Shown in pieces: positions 1 through 8,361 of a stretch of DNA of 64,000 nt (positions are counted from its first letter, which is position 1; each line of letters starts with the position of its first letter). The DNA comes from Betaproteobacteria bacterium (GTDB lineage: Bacteria > Pseudomonadota > Gammaproteobacteria > Burkholderiales > Burkholderiaceae_C): the NCBI GenBank assembly GCA_016716535.1, contig JADJWD010000005.1, positions 248,001 through 312,000 on the forward strand, in the 5' to 3' direction. The position numbers and the translations under genes are program-made. The notes beneath the pieces were generated by a model. The model worked only from the letters and a program-made list of their open reading frames with translations, searched no databases and was not told the origin of the DNA.

Positions 1-116
1 GCTGCGAGATGGGCATGAAGATCGCCGGCATCGAGCTGGCCGCCAGCGGCGTCGAGGCGGCGATGGCGTACTTCGCCGAGCACGCGGCGGCACGGCCGGT
101 GGCGCCGGCGGCCTGA
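1..116 (+). CDS. C-terminal end of an unidentified protein (partial)
   Basis: An open frame enters from outside the window and stops at TGA 114-116, giving 37 visible codons. The visible residues include CEMGMKIAGIELAASGVEAA, then an Ala/Pro-rich tail. It is too short to assign a family. It lies 30 bases upstream of the Bug-type binding protein on the same strand, so it may be the preceding gene of one operon; enzymes acting on organic acids often sit beside Bug proteins. The function is unknown. Confidence 0.5.
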   Translation, partial: CEMGMKIAGIELAASGVEAAMAYFAEHAAARPVAPAA

Positions 117-146
117 AACGGATCCACAACGACCACGGAGACAACC

Positions 147-1124
147 ATGCAACGACGTACCTTGATCCAGGCCGCGGCCGGCGCCGTGGCGACGCTCGGC
201 GTGCCGCATCTCATGGCGCAGGAGTGGCCCAACGGCCCCGTGCGCATCGTCGTCGGCTTTCCGCCGGGTGGCGGCACCGATGCGCTGGCGCGGGTCGTCG
301 GCGCCAAGCTCACCGAGATGTGGAAGCAACAGGTCATCGTCGAGAACAAGGCGGGCGCCGCCGGCATCGTCGCGGCCGAGTACACGGCGCTGCAGCCTTC
401 CGATGGCAGCACGCTGCTGATGGCGCACATCAACAGCCACGCGCTCGGGCCGGTGCTGCAGCCCAGGCTGCGCTACGACGCCGAGCGCGACTTCGTGCCG
501 ATCGTCATGGTCGGCGTGACGCCGAACCTCTTCATCGCCCACCCGGGGCAGAAGGCGCTGACGGTGCCCGACATCGTGGCCGCGGCGAAGGCGGCGCCGG
601 GCAAGCTCAGCTTCGGCTCGGCCGGCGCCGGCTCGGCGCAGCACCTGGCGCTGGAGATGTTCAAGCTCGCGGCGAAGGTGGACGTGATCCACGTGCCGTA
701 CAAGGGCAGCGGGCCCCTCCTGACCGACCTGATCGGCGGCCAGATCCAGTACAGCTTCGACACGATGACCGCGGCCACGCCGCACGTGAAGAGCGGCAAG
801 GTGACGGCGATCGCGCAGACGCGCGCCAAGCGCGCCAAAGGCCACCCGAACGTGCAGACGATGCAGGAACTGGGCTACCCGGGGTTCGAGGCCACGACCT
901 GGTACGGCCTCGTCGGCCCGGGCAAGCTGCCGGCCGCCATCGCCGCGAAGGTCAACCGCGACGTCAACACCGTGCTCGCGATGCCCGACGTGCAGGAGCG
1001 GATGGACACCTATGGCGCCGAAGACGGCGGCGGCACGCAGGAGAAGTTCGCCGCGTTCATCAAGGGCGAGATCGCGAAGTGGGGCAAGGTGGTGAAGGAA
1101 GGGAACGTCAAGGTCGATAGCTGA
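147..1124 (+). CDS. Bug-family (TctC-like) tripartite tricarboxylate transporter substrate-binding protein
   Basis: 325 residues, the usual length for this family. The N-terminus (MQRRTLIQAAAGAVATLG...MAQ) is an export signal ending in an Ala-x-Ala-like site, so the mature protein should be periplasmic. The family hallmarks are all visible: WPNGPVRIVVGFPPGGGTDA near the mature N-terminus, VENKAGAAG, and HVPYKGSGPLLTDLIGGQI in the second lobe. Bug proteins bind carboxylates or other small acids. Most, like this one, are encoded without the TctA/TctB membrane subunits nearby, so the ligand cannot be read from context. An ACGGAGACA ribosome-binding site precedes the ATG. The stop is followed by a region of stacked palindromes. 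Confidence 0.93.
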   Translation: MQRRTLIQAAAGAVATLGVPHLMAQEWPNGPVRIVVGFPPGGGTDALARVVGAKLTEMWKQQVIVENKAGAAGIVAAEYTALQPSDGSTLLMAHINSHALGPVLQPRLRYDAERDFVPIVMVGVTPNLFIAHPGQKALTVPDIVAAAKAAPGKLSFGSAGAGSAQHLALEMFKLAAKVDVIHVPYKGSGPLLTDLIGGQIQYSFDTMTAATPHVKSGKVTAIAQTRAKRAKGHPNVQTMQELGYPGFEATTWYGLVGPGKLPAAIAAKVNRDVNTVLAMPDVQERMDTYGAEDGGGTQEKFAAFIKGEIAKWGKVVKEGNVKVDS

Positions 1125-1182
1125 TCGCGGGGCTGTAGTTCACGAGCGCGGTCGAGAGCAGACCCTGCGAAGGGTTGTGGCG

Positions 1183-1218
1183 GGATCGGGCCGACGGGGC
1201 GCCCCGTCGGCCCGATCC
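1183..1218. terminator. 36-bp perfect palindrome after the Bug gene
   Basis: Bases 1183-1200 are exactly the reverse complement of 1201-1218 (right arm GCCCCGTCGGCCCGATCC). The element starts about 59 bases after the Bug stop codon. As RNA it would fold into a very stable GC hairpin, which could act as a bidirectional terminator between this gene and the convergent operon ending at 1497. There is no clear U-run, so termination is inferred from position. A perfect palindrome with no loop could also be a protein-binding site or a mobile palindromic repeat. Confidence 0.5.
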
Positions 1219-1253
1219 GGCACCCGCAATGGCATGCGTAGACCCTCACCCCG

Positions 1254-1279
1254 CCCCTCTCCCGCACGCGGGAGAGGGG
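1254..1279. repeat. Short GC hairpin, REP-like
   Basis: CCCCTCTCCCGC (1254-1265) and GCGGGAGAGGGG (1268-1279) are perfect complements separated by two bases, within a CCCTCACCCC context. Sequences of this type are scattered intergenically in many GC-rich proteobacteria. It is probably a REP-like repeat rather than a gene-specific signal. Confidence 0.5.
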
Positions 1280-1309
1280 GCAAAGGCAGGTGCATGCGGA
1301 GGCCGTGCC

Positions 1310-1419
1310 CGCCGAGGACGCCGGGTGGTTGGCGCAGCGAGGTAAAAGAAGGGAATCGACCGAGCGCAGCGAGGGAGAGGAATGACACGAGCGAAGCCAA
1401 CCACCCGGCGTCCTCGGCG
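1310..1419. repeat. 110-bp element with 24-bp perfect terminal inverted repeats (MITE-like)
   Basis: Bases 1310-1333 and 1396-1419 are perfect inverted repeats (24 bp). They enclose about 62 bases, in which GCGCAGCGAGG occurs twice (near 1332 and 1364). There is no coding potential. The architecture resembles a small non-autonomous mobile element or large palindromic repeat. No obvious target-site duplication is visible at the ends. Together with the two preceding palindromes it fills the 372-base gap between two convergent genes, where nothing else is visible. Confidence 0.55.
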
Positions 1420-1496
1420 CGTGACCGTCGAACGCGCCAGCCTCGGCGCGCGTCGACCGTCGCGCGCAGGCGACCTCGGCGCGAGGGCTGCGCCGC

Positions 1497-2462
1497 TCAA
1501 GCCACCGCCCCGCGTGTATTCACGTACAGCGCATACAGCGAATGACTCGCCGCCATGAAGAGGCGGTTGCGCTTCGGCCCGCCGAAGCAGACGTTGGCGC
1601 AGCGCTCGGGCAGGTGGATCTGCGCGAGCGCGCGGCCTTGCGGGTCGTAGACGCGCACGCCGTCGAGTTCTTCGGGCTTGGCGGCGAGTGAGCCGTCGCT
1701 GCCGAAGCCGCACCAGACGTTGCCCTGCACGTCGACCGCGATGCCGTCGAAGGCGCCGGGGCCGTCGGCGCTGGCGAAAAGGCGCTTGTTGACGAGCTTG
1801 TCGCCGGCCACGTCGTAGGCCCAGATCACGCGGTGCGGCTTGGCGCGGCTCTCGACGACGTACATCACCGTCTCGTCCGGGTTGAACGCGAGGCCGTTGG
1901 AGCCCTGCAGGTCCTCGAGCGCCATCGTCAGCTCGCCGCTGATCGGGTCGATGCGGTAGACGCCGTGCGGCAGTTCGGGCGTGGCCGGCTCGCCCTCCCA
2001 CCAGCCGAGGATGCCGAAGGGCGGGTCAGTGAACCACACCGCGCCGTTGCGTTGCTCGCAGACGATGTCGTTCGGCGAATTGAGGCGCTTGCCCTTGTAG
2101 CGCTCTGCCAGCACCGTGAGGCGGCCGTCGTATTCGGTGCGCGTGACGCGGCGCGTACCGTGTTCGCAGGCGAGCAACCTGCCCGCGGTGTCGCGCGCGA
2201 GGCCGTTGGCGTGGTTGCTCGGGGCGCGGAACTCGCTGAGGTGCCCGTCTGCATCGTCCCAGCGCAGGATCCGGTTGTTCGGGATGTCGCTGAAGAGCAG
2301 ATAGCGCCCGTCGCCGAACCACACCGGCCCCTCGGCCCAGTAAAAGCCCGTGGCCAGCCGCTCGACCGTGCCCGACAACAGCCGCAGCGCGAGGAAACGC
2401 TCGTCGAGCACCTCGATGCACGGGTCGGGCAGGCGGTGGTTCGGCGTGAAGGGCGCGTTCAT
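1497..2462 (-). CDS. SMP-30/gluconolactonase (regucalcin)-family lactonase
   Basis: 321 residues from the ATG at 2462, which overlaps the stop of the upstream dehydrogenase by four bases (ATGA). The six-bladed propeller signatures are clear: ATGFYWAEGPVWFGDGRYLL with the metal-binding Glu, HANGLARDTAGRLLACEHG, SPNDIVCEQRNGAVWFTDPP, GSNGLAFNPDE and FDGIAVDVQGNVWCG. The family hydrolyses sugar lactones with a divalent metal. As the last gene of an operon headed by a uronate dehydrogenase, its likely substrate is the aldarolactone made by that enzyme, giving the open aldarate. The substrate is inferred from context. Cytoplasmic; no signal peptide. Confidence 0.9.
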   Translation of the reverse strand: MNAPFTPNHRLPDPCIEVLDERFLALRLLSGTVERLATGFYWAEGPVWFGDGRYLLFSDIPNNRILRWDDADGHLSEFRAPSNHANGLARDTAGRLLACEHGTRRVTRTEYDGRLTVLAERYKGKRLNSPNDIVCEQRNGAVWFTDPPFGILGWWEGEPATPELPHGVYRIDPISGELTMALEDLQGSNGLAFNPDETVMYVVESRAKPHRVIWAYDVAGDKLVNKRLFASADGPGAFDGIAVDVQGNVWCGFGSDGSLAAKPEELDGVRVYDPQGRALAQIHLPERCANVCFGGPKRNRLFMAASHSLYALYVNTRGAVA

Positions 2463-3508
2463 CGGGGGTCGCCTCGGTCGGTGAGAGGGGAGGAAGTTGG
2501 GCGCAGGCGCGCCAGCCGCGTCGCGTGTTCGGCGTTCACCGTGCCGGGCGGCATTTCGCCGCGCAGCAGCGCGGCCAATTGGGCCACGGTTTCGAGCGCC
2601 TGGTGTTCGACGGCCTGCGGCGTGAGCCCGCCGATGTGCGGCGTGGCGATGACGCGCGGGTGCCGCGCCAGCGCCGGCGACGGCATCTGGTCGGGCGCGC
2701 GGCCGACATCGAGCGCGCAGCCGGCGAGATGGCCGCTGTCGAGCGCGGCCAGCAGCGCCGCTTCGTCGACCAAGTTGCCGCGCGACGGGTTGACGAACAC
2801 CGCGCCGCGTTTCATCTGCGCGAAGCGGCGCGCGTCCATCAGGTTCTCGGTCTCGGGCAGCGCCGGCGCGAGGCAGACGACGTGGTCGCTGGCGGCGAGC
2901 AGGTCGTCCAGCGGCAGCGCAGTGACGGCGGTGCCGGCATCGACGCGAAGATCGACATGCGGGTCGTGCACGAGCACGCGCATGCCGAGCGCGAGCCCGA
3001 GTTCGGCCAGGCGCCGGCCGATGTGGCCGTAGCCGATGATGCCGAGGGCGGAGCCGCGCAGCTCGCGGCCCATCACGATCGGCGTCGCAGCGTTGTTCCG
3101 ATGCGCCTGCACGCTCGCGCTGATGCCGCGCGCCAGGTCGATGAGCACACCGATCGTCCACTCCGCCACCGCGTTGCCGAAGCCGGCGCTGGCGCGCGTG
3201 ACGAGCACGCCGTGCCTGCTGGCCGCGGCCACGTCGACGTTGCGGATGTCCATCGCGCAGCGCTGCCAGACGACGAGGTCGGGGCAGGCCGCGAAGAGGT
3301 CGGCGCCGGCGGCGGTGCGGCGGTCGCTGATGACGATTGCGCAGCCGCGCGCTGCTTCGATGAGCGCCGCACCTTCGAGCGCCTCGTCGCCTTCGTGCAG
3401 GCGCACGGTGCCCAGCGCGCGCAGACCGGCGAGCGCCCGCTCGCCGTAGTACAGCGCGCGCGCCGCCGGCGAATGCGTCAGCAGAGCGAGCAGGTCAGGC
3501 GGGCGCAT
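2459..3508 (-). CDS. D-isomer-specific 2-hydroxyacid dehydrogenase
   Basis: 349 residues from ATG 3508; a TTG one codon upstream is less likely. The NAD-binding motif ALGIIGYGHIGRRLAELGL is followed by an acidic residue region (VHDPHVD). The catalytic segments are recognisable: the Arg in NPSRGNLVDEAALL, the Glu in that segment, and the His in ATPHIGGLTPQA. The family reduces or oxidises 2-keto/2-hydroxy acids such as glyoxylate, hydroxypyruvate or phosphoglycerate. Its place between the TRAP transporter and the lactonase suggests it works on a sugar-acid-derived hydroxyacid, but the exact substrate cannot be read. Its end overlaps the lactonase start by four bases. Confidence 0.9.
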   Translation of the reverse strand: MRPPDLLALLTHSPAARALYYGERALAGLRALGTVRLHEGDEALEGAALIEAARGCAIVISDRRTAAGADLFAACPDLVVWQRCAMDIRNVDVAAASRHGVLVTRASAGFGNAVAEWTIGVLIDLARGISASVQAHRNNAATPIVMGRELRGSALGIIGYGHIGRRLAELGLALGMRVLVHDPHVDLRVDAGTAVTALPLDDLLAASDHVVCLAPALPETENLMDARRFAQMKRGAVFVNPSRGNLVDEAALLAALDSGHLAGCALDVGRAPDQMPSPALARHPRVIATPHIGGLTPQAVEHQALETVAQLAALLRGEMPPGTVNAEHATRLARLRPTSSPLTDRGDPR

Positions 3509-3555
3509 CAACCGCTACCGCGCCGGATCGACAGGGCAACCGGCCCGCGCCGCCG

Positions 3556-4839
3556 CTACACACCCAGCAGCCGCGGCAGCCACAGCGACAGTGCCGGGAT
3601 GTAGGTGACCATCGCCAGCACGACGAGCAGCGCCACGAAGAAGGGCGCCATCGCCTTGGTGACGACGCCGATCGGCAGCTTGCTCACCGCGCTGCCGACG
3701 AACAGCACCGTGCCTACCGGCGGCGTGATCAGGCCGATGCCGAGGTTGACGATCATGATCATCCCGAAGTGCACCGGGTCGACGCCCAGCGCCTTCACCA
3801 CCGGCAGCAGGATCGGCGTGCAGATCAGGATCAGCGGCGCCATGTCCATCAGCGTGCCCAGCAGCAGCAGCATGACGTTGATCATCAAGAGGATCACGAC
3901 CTTGCTGTCCGACAGGCCGACGAAGAACGCGGTGACCTTGGTCGGGATCTGCATCAGCGTCATCAGGTAGCCGAAGCTCGCCGCGAAGCCGATGAGGATC
4001 ATCACGATCGTCACCGTCTTCACCGTGCGATGCACGAGCTTGGGCAGATCGCGCCAGCGGTAGTCGCGGTAGATGAACATCGTGACGAAGAAGGCCCACA
4101 GCACCGCGATCGACGCCGACTCGGTGGCGGTGAACACGCCGCTCAGGATGCCGCCGAGGATGATGACCATCGTCATCAGGCCCCACAGCGCGTCGATGGT
4201 GATGCGCACCGCCTCGCGCAGCGAGACGCGCTCGCCGGCCGGGAAGTCGCGCTTGCGCGCGATGACGAGGCACAGCGTGGCGATCGTCAGCCCGAGCAGC
4301 AGCCCGGGCAGCACGCCCGCGATGAACAGCGCCGCCACCGACACCGAGCCGCCGGCGGCCAGCGAGTAGATGACGGCGTTGTGGCTGGGCGGGATCAGCG
4401 TCGCCTGGATCGAGCCGCTGACGGTGACCGCGGTGGAGAAGTCGCGCGGATAACCTTTCTTCTCCATCTCCGGGATCAGCACCGAGCCGATCGACGCCGT
4501 GTCGGCGACCGACGAGCCCGAGATCGCGCCGAAGAAGGTGGAGGCGAGGATGTTGACGAGCGACAGCCCGCCGCGCACGAAGCCGATCAGCACGCCGGCG
4601 AAGTTGACCAGCCGCCGCGCCATGCCGCCCTCGGCCATGATGGCGCCGGCGAGCACGAAGAACGGGATCGCCAGCAGCGAGAACTTGTTGACCCCGCTGG
4701 CGATCTGGATCATCACCGCGTCCACGGGCAGTTCGATCCACAGCGCGCCGATCAGCGAGGCCATGCCGAGCGCGTAGGCCACCGGCACGCCGACGATCAT
4801 CAGCACGAAGAAGCTGCCCAGCAGCACGAGCGCGTCCAT
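3556..4839 (-). CDS. dctM: TRAP transporter large permease (DctM type)
   Basis: 427 hydrophobic residues, the normal size for DctM, with many membrane segments. Family signatures include NKFSLLAIPFFVLAGAIM, GAISGSSVADTASIGSVLIP and an ITPPVGTVLFVGSAV loop near the C-terminus. DctM forms the ion-coupled transport channel of a TRAP system. It starts three bases after the small permease gene and follows dctP and dctQ in the same operon. The dehydrogenase gene begins 47 bases downstream. The cargo is probably a sugar acid, because the operon also encodes uronate dehydrogenase and a lactonase; this is inference. Confidence 0.94.
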   Translation of the reverse strand: MDALVLLGSFFVLMIVGVPVAYALGMASLIGALWIELPVDAVMIQIASGVNKFSLLAIPFFVLAGAIMAEGGMARRLVNFAGVLIGFVRGGLSLVNILASTFFGAISGSSVADTASIGSVLIPEMEKKGYPRDFSTAVTVSGSIQATLIPPSHNAVIYSLAAGGSVSVAALFIAGVLPGLLLGLTIATLCLVIARKRDFPAGERVSLREAVRITIDALWGLMTMVIILGGILSGVFTATESASIAVLWAFFVTMFIYRDYRWRDLPKLVHRTVKTVTIVMILIGFAASFGYLMTLMQIPTKVTAFFVGLSDSKVVILLMINVMLLLLGTLMDMAPLILICTPILLPVVKALGVDPVHFGMIMIVNLGIGLITPPVGTVLFVGSAVSKLPIGVVTKAMAPFFVALLVVLAMVTYIPALSLWLPRLLGV

Positions 4840-4842
4840 CGC

Positions 4843-5376
4843 TCAGGCCTTGTCGGCGTCGAACTCGGCGCCGGGTTCGCCGAAGGCGACGATCGGCCGC
4901 CTCGCCTGGCTGCCGCGCAGCATGCGCTCGAGCACGAAGAGCGCCGTGAACAGACTGCCGAGCGGCAGCGCAGCGTAGGTGAGGCCCACCGGCATCCACG
5001 GCAGCGTGTCCAGCGACTGGCCCCAGGTGCCGATGCACAACTGCGTGCCCCAGACGACGACGAACAGGCACACGGCCAGCATCACGAGGTCGCAGAAGAA
5101 CGCGGCGGCGCGCTGCAACGCTGGCGGCAACTGGCTCGTCAGCATCTGCACCGCGATATGCGCGCCGGCCCGGTACGCGGCCGCGGCGCCGAGGAACGAG
5201 AAGACGACCATCAGCATGATCGCGATCGGCTCGGGCCACGCCGAGCCGCTGCCGAGCACGTAGCGCGTGAAGATGCCCCACGGCACGATCAGCGACATGC
5301 AGGCGATCGCGCCGCCGGCCGCCCAGATGCACAGGCGGTAGATCGCGTCCAGCGGGCGCGAGAGCAGTGCTTCCAC
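4843..5376 (-). CDS. dctQ: TRAP transporter small permease (DctQ type)
   Basis: 177 residues, starting at GTG 5376 thirteen bases after the dctP stop. It has four predicted membrane segments, typical of DctQ: the first near residues 13-35, then one with SAWPEPIAIMLMVVFSFLGA, then a VMLAVCLFVVVWGTQL helix and a final helix around residues 130-150. The small subunit supports assembly and function of the large permease. The assignment rests on size, helix pattern and its place between dctP and dctM, because the sequence of this family is poorly conserved. Confidence 0.92.
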   Translation of the reverse strand: MEALLSRPLDAIYRLCIWAAGGAIACMSLIVPWGIFTRYVLGSGSAWPEPIAIMLMVVFSFLGAAAAYRAGAHIAVQMLTSQLPPALQRAAAFFCDLVMLAVCLFVVVWGTQLCIGTWGQSLDTLPWMPVGLTYAALPLGSLFTALFVLERMLRGSQARRPIVAFGEPGAEFDADKA

Positions 5377-5389
5377 GCGAACGGTTCTT

Positions 5390-6379
5390 CTACTTCGTAT
5401 CCGCGATGCGCTTCATCAGGTCCGCATAGGCGGCGCCGTACTTCGCCCGCACCGATGCCGTGGCGTCGTAGAACGGCTTCGTGTCGATCGGGATGAACTC
5501 GATGCCGGCGGCCTTCAGCTTGGCCGAGTACTCGGCGACGCTCTTGTCCCACAGCGTGCGCTGCTCGAGCTGCGCCTCGCGCGCGAACTTGCGCACCTGC
5601 GCCTGCTCGTCGCGGCTCATCTTGTCCCAGGTGACCTTCGACATGACGAAGATCTCCGGGATGATCAGGTGCTGCGTCTGCGTGTAGTACTTGATGCCGG
5701 CCGTGTACTGGTTGGAGGTGAACAGCGTCGGCGGGTTGTTCTCGGCGCCGTCGATGACGCCGGTCTGCAGCGCGCTGAAGACCTCGGTGTGGCCCATCGA
5801 GATGCCGTTGCCGCCCATCGCGTTCATCGTGTCGACAAACAGCGGGTTGCCCATCATGCGGATCTTCTGGCCCTTCAGGTCCTCGATCTTGCGCACCGCC
5901 TTCTTCGTGTAGAGGCTGCGCGAGCCGCTGTCCATGAAGCCGAGCGCGACGAGGCGTGCCGGGCTCGCGCTGATCGCGTCGAGGATCTCCTGGCCGATCG
6001 GGCCGTCGATGATCTTGCGCATGTGCGCCTCGTCGCGGAAGACGAAGGGCATGTTGAAGACGTTGACGGCCGGCACCACGGGCCCGAGCACGCCCAGCGA
6101 GATGCGCGCGATCTGGATCGCGCCGACCTGCGTCTGCTCGACGACTTCCTTCTCGGCGCCGAGCACGCCGCCGGGGAACATCTGCAGCTTGAACTTGCCT
6201 TTGGTCGCGGCCTCGAGCTTCTTGCCCAGGCTCTCGATCGCGACGACGTTGGGATAGCCGGCCGGGTGCACGTCGGCGGCTTTCAGCACGGTCTGCGCGT
6301 GCGCGGCGCCGGCAGTGATGGCGCCCAGCGCGCCGAGCGCGATGCACGTTGCGGCGATCACGGTGTTGCGACGGTTCAT
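5390..6379 (-). CDS. dctP: TRAP transporter periplasmic substrate-binding protein (DctP type)
   Basis: 329 residues with a cleavable signal ending around AAHAQ. Mature signatures include LKAADVHPAGYPNVVAIESL, the central GFMDSGSRSLYTKKAVRKIE segment and KIRMMGNPLFVDTMNAMGG, the region around the conserved Arg that pairs with substrate carboxylates in DctP proteins. An AAGGAG site precedes the ATG by about eight bases. It is the second gene of the operon, 92 bases after the uronate dehydrogenase. DctP captures an organic acid in the periplasm for DctQM. By context the ligand is likely a uronate or aldarate. Confidence 0.94.
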   Translation of the reverse strand: MNRRNTVIAATCIALGALGAITAGAAHAQTVLKAADVHPAGYPNVVAIESLGKKLEAATKGKFKLQMFPGGVLGAEKEVVEQTQVGAIQIARISLGVLGPVVPAVNVFNMPFVFRDEAHMRKIIDGPIGQEILDAISASPARLVALGFMDSGSRSLYTKKAVRKIEDLKGQKIRMMGNPLFVDTMNAMGGNGISMGHTEVFSALQTGVIDGAENNPPTLFTSNQYTAGIKYYTQTQHLIIPEIFVMSKVTWDKMSRDEQAQVRKFAREAQLEQRTLWDKSVAEYSAKLKAAGIEFIPIDTKPFYDATASVRAKYGAAYADLMKRIADTK

Positions 6380-6471
6380 CGTCTGTCTCCTTGCGGTGGT
6401 GGGCGGCCGGGCCGCCGGTGAAACCTGGAGACGCGCGCAAGAGCGCGCGTCGGTCGGACATCAGTCGACCA

Positions 6472-7341
6472 TCAGTCGAAGGGCCCCATCTTCACGAAAG
6501 GGCCGCCCTGGTAGACGACCTCGGGGTCGTGGCGGTCGTGCAGCGGCTGCGCCGCCTCGAGCCGCGCGCGCCAGGGCTCGCTGCTGTCTTGCGGCACGTA
6601 GCCCAGGTGGCTGGCGCTGCGGTTGTCGTACCAGCGCGAGCGGTTGTCGCTGATGCCGTAGACGACGGTGTGGCCGACGACCGGCGCGGTGAGCGCGGCG
6701 CGCACCAGGCGCTCGAGGTCGTCGAAGCTCAGGTACGACGAGAGGCCCCGGCGGCCGCGCGGCTCGGGGAACGACGAGCCGATGCGCAGGCTCACCGTCT
6801 CGATGCCGTAGCGGTCGAAGTAGAACTGCGCGAGGTTCTCGCCGAAGGCCTTGGAGACGCCGTAGTAGCCGTCGGGCCGCGGCATCACTTGCGGCGTGAT
6901 CGTCTCGCGTTGTGTGTAGAAGCCGGTGACGTGGTTGCTGCTCGCGTAGACGACGCGCCGCGTGCCGGCCATTCGCGCCGCCTCGTAGACGTGGAACGTG
7001 CCGATGATGTTGGCCGGCAGCACCGTCTCGAAGGCGTGTTCGGTGGAGACGCCGCCCAGGTGCACGACGGCGTCGACCTCGCGCAGCAGCGCGACGATGG
7101 CCGCCTTGTCAGCGAGGTCGGCGCGCACGACCTCTTCACCCACCGCCGCGGCGCCGAGATCGGCAATGTCGCTGACGCGCAGCGTGCGGCACAGCGGCTT
7201 CAGCCGCGGGCGCAGCACGCAGCCCAGGCCCCCGGCGGCGCCGGTGAGCAGCAGGCGGCCAAAGGGCGGCGGCGTGTCGCCCGACGAAGTGGGGGAAGTC
7301 GCGGAGGAGGCGGATGCGCCGGCGGGCAAGGCGTTCGACAT
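6472..7341 (-). CDS. udh: NAD-dependent uronate dehydrogenase
   Basis: 289 residues, short-chain/epimerase fold. It has a GAAGGLG nucleotide loop (34-40), Ser134/135 in YASSNH, and the Tyr160-x3-Lys164 pair in YYGVSK. HLGGVSTEHAFETVLPANII and PRPDGYYGVSKAFGENLAQ match the uronate dehydrogenases that oxidise galacturonate or glucuronate to the aldarolactone. A Ser/Pro-rich stretch of about 27 residues precedes the fold. This is the first gene of the six-gene minus-strand operon, divergent from the FadR-type regulator. A candidate operator lies upstream at 7424-7444. The lactonase at the end of the operon would open its product. Confidence 0.85.
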   Translation of the reverse strand: MSNALPAGASASSATSPTSSGDTPPPFGRLLLTGAAGGLGCVLRPRLKPLCRTLRVSDIADLGAAAVGEEVVRADLADKAAIVALLREVDAVVHLGGVSTEHAFETVLPANIIGTFHVYEAARMAGTRRVVYASSNHVTGFYTQRETITPQVMPRPDGYYGVSKAFGENLAQFYFDRYGIETVSLRIGSSFPEPRGRRGLSSYLSFDDLERLVRAALTAPVVGHTVVYGISDNRSRWYDNRSASHLGYVPQDSSEPWRARLEAAQPLHDRHDPEVVYQGGPFVKMGPFD

Positions 7342-7423
7342 CGTCGTCAATCGAAGGAAGCCGCGGGCCGGGTGGGCCCGTGATGCGCCTGGGGAGCCCC
7401 GCGCAAAGCCAGCCTTGCGCCGG

Positions 7424-7444
7424 GTTGTCAGTTGTCGTACAACC
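7424..7444. promoter_or_regulatory. Candidate FadR/GntR operator, site 1
   Basis: The site contains TTGTCGTACAA, an inverted TTGT/ACAA pair with a 3-base centre. On the minus strand it reads GTTGTACGA followed by ACTGAC. A second copy on the plus strand at 8349-8369 agrees at 16 of 21 positions. It sits between udh and the divergent regulator gene, 83 bases upstream of udh, where an autoregulatory and operon-controlling site would be expected. Confidence 0.55.
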
Positions 7445-7554
7445 ATCGTCACGCGGCCGGCTTTCGCTGTCAAGCCGCGGGAACCCGAGGCCACCCGTCG
7501 CCGACAGCCACCGCCCGCCACCGCCCGCCACTGCCTTCCCGTCCGTTGCTTTCG

Positions 7555-8361
7555 ATGAACACCCGCCAGACGGCCCTTGCCCCAGGCCGGCCGCGCACAC
7601 TGGCCGCCGGGCTGGTGGCGGCGCTGTCCGAGCGCATCCGCCGCGGCCGCCGCGGGCCGCTGGCGGCCGGGCACAAGCTGCCGACCGAGGCGGCGCTGAT
7701 GGCCGAGTTCGGCGTCAGCCGCACCGTCGTGCGCGAGGCGATCTCGCGGCTGCAGGCCGCGGGCCTGGTCGAGACGCGGCACGGCATCGGCACCTTCGTC
7801 GCCGGCGTGGGCGAGGGCAGTGACGCGGGCGGCCCGCGCGCCTTTCGCATCGGCCCCGAGCAGTTGGCGACGCTGCAGGACGTGGTCGCGGTGCTCGAGC
7901 TGCGCATCGGCGTCGAGACCGAGGCCGCGAGCCTGGCCGCGCAGCGGCGCAGCGACGACAACCTGCGCGCGATGCGGCAGGCGCTCGCCGACTTCGCCGC
8001 CGCGGTGGAAGCCGGCGGCGACGCCGTCGGCCCCGATTTCGAGCTGCACCGCGAGATCGCGCGCGCCACGCAGAACGGCCACTTCGCCGAGCTGCTGGGC
8101 ACGCTCGGCCAGCGCATCATCCCGCGCGCGCGGCTCGACCCGGCTGCGGCGCTGAGCCCCGAGCGGCTGGCCTATCTGAAGCGGGTGCACGGCGAGCACG
8201 AGAGCATCGTCGACGCGATCGCCGCCCGCGACAGCGACGCAGCACGCGCGGCGATGCGCACGCACCTGGCCAACAGCCGCGAGCGGCGCCGGCGCGAGGC
8301 ACTGCCGCTGGTGGTGCCGCCCGGCACGGCTCGCGGGCCCGGCCGGCCAGTTGTACGATGA
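7555..8361 (+). CDS. FadR-subfamily GntR transcriptional regulator
   Basis: 268 residues from ATG 7555 (MNTRQTALA). Upstream in-frame starts would add an Arg/Pro-rich leader that is not family-like. The winged helix is clear: LPTEAALMAEFGVSRTVVRE then AISRLQAAGLVETRHGIGTF. It is followed by an all-helical FCD ligand domain with the metal/ligand residues expected in VLELRIGVETEAASLAA, DFELHREIARATQNGHF and HGEHESIVDAIAARD. FCD regulators respond to organic acids. It is divergent from the udh operon and directly upstream of the aldolase, so it probably represses both in the absence of a sugar acid. Confidence 0.9.
   Translation: MNTRQTALAPGRPRTLAAGLVAALSERIRRGRRGPLAAGHKLPTEAALMAEFGVSRTVVREAISRLQAAGLVETRHGIGTFVAGVGEGSDAGGPRAFRIGPEQLATLQDVVAVLELRIGVETEAASLAAQRRSDDNLRAMRQALADFAAAVEAGGDAVGPDFELHREIARATQNGHFAELLGTLGQRIIPRARLDPAAALSPERLAYLKRVHGEHESIVDAIAARDSDAARAAMRTHLANSRERRRREALPLVVPPGTARGPGRPVVR

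Noticed and set aside
7503..7532. Repeated CCGCCCGCCA units before the FadR-type gene
   Set aside because: Two short imperfect copies in low-complexity leader DNA; no sign of a regulatory or CRISPR-like array.
7432..7554. Upstream ATG extension of the FadR-type regulator
   Set aside because: It would add 41 Arg/Pro/His-rich residues unlike family N-termini and would place the operator inside the gene; ATG 7555 is preferred.
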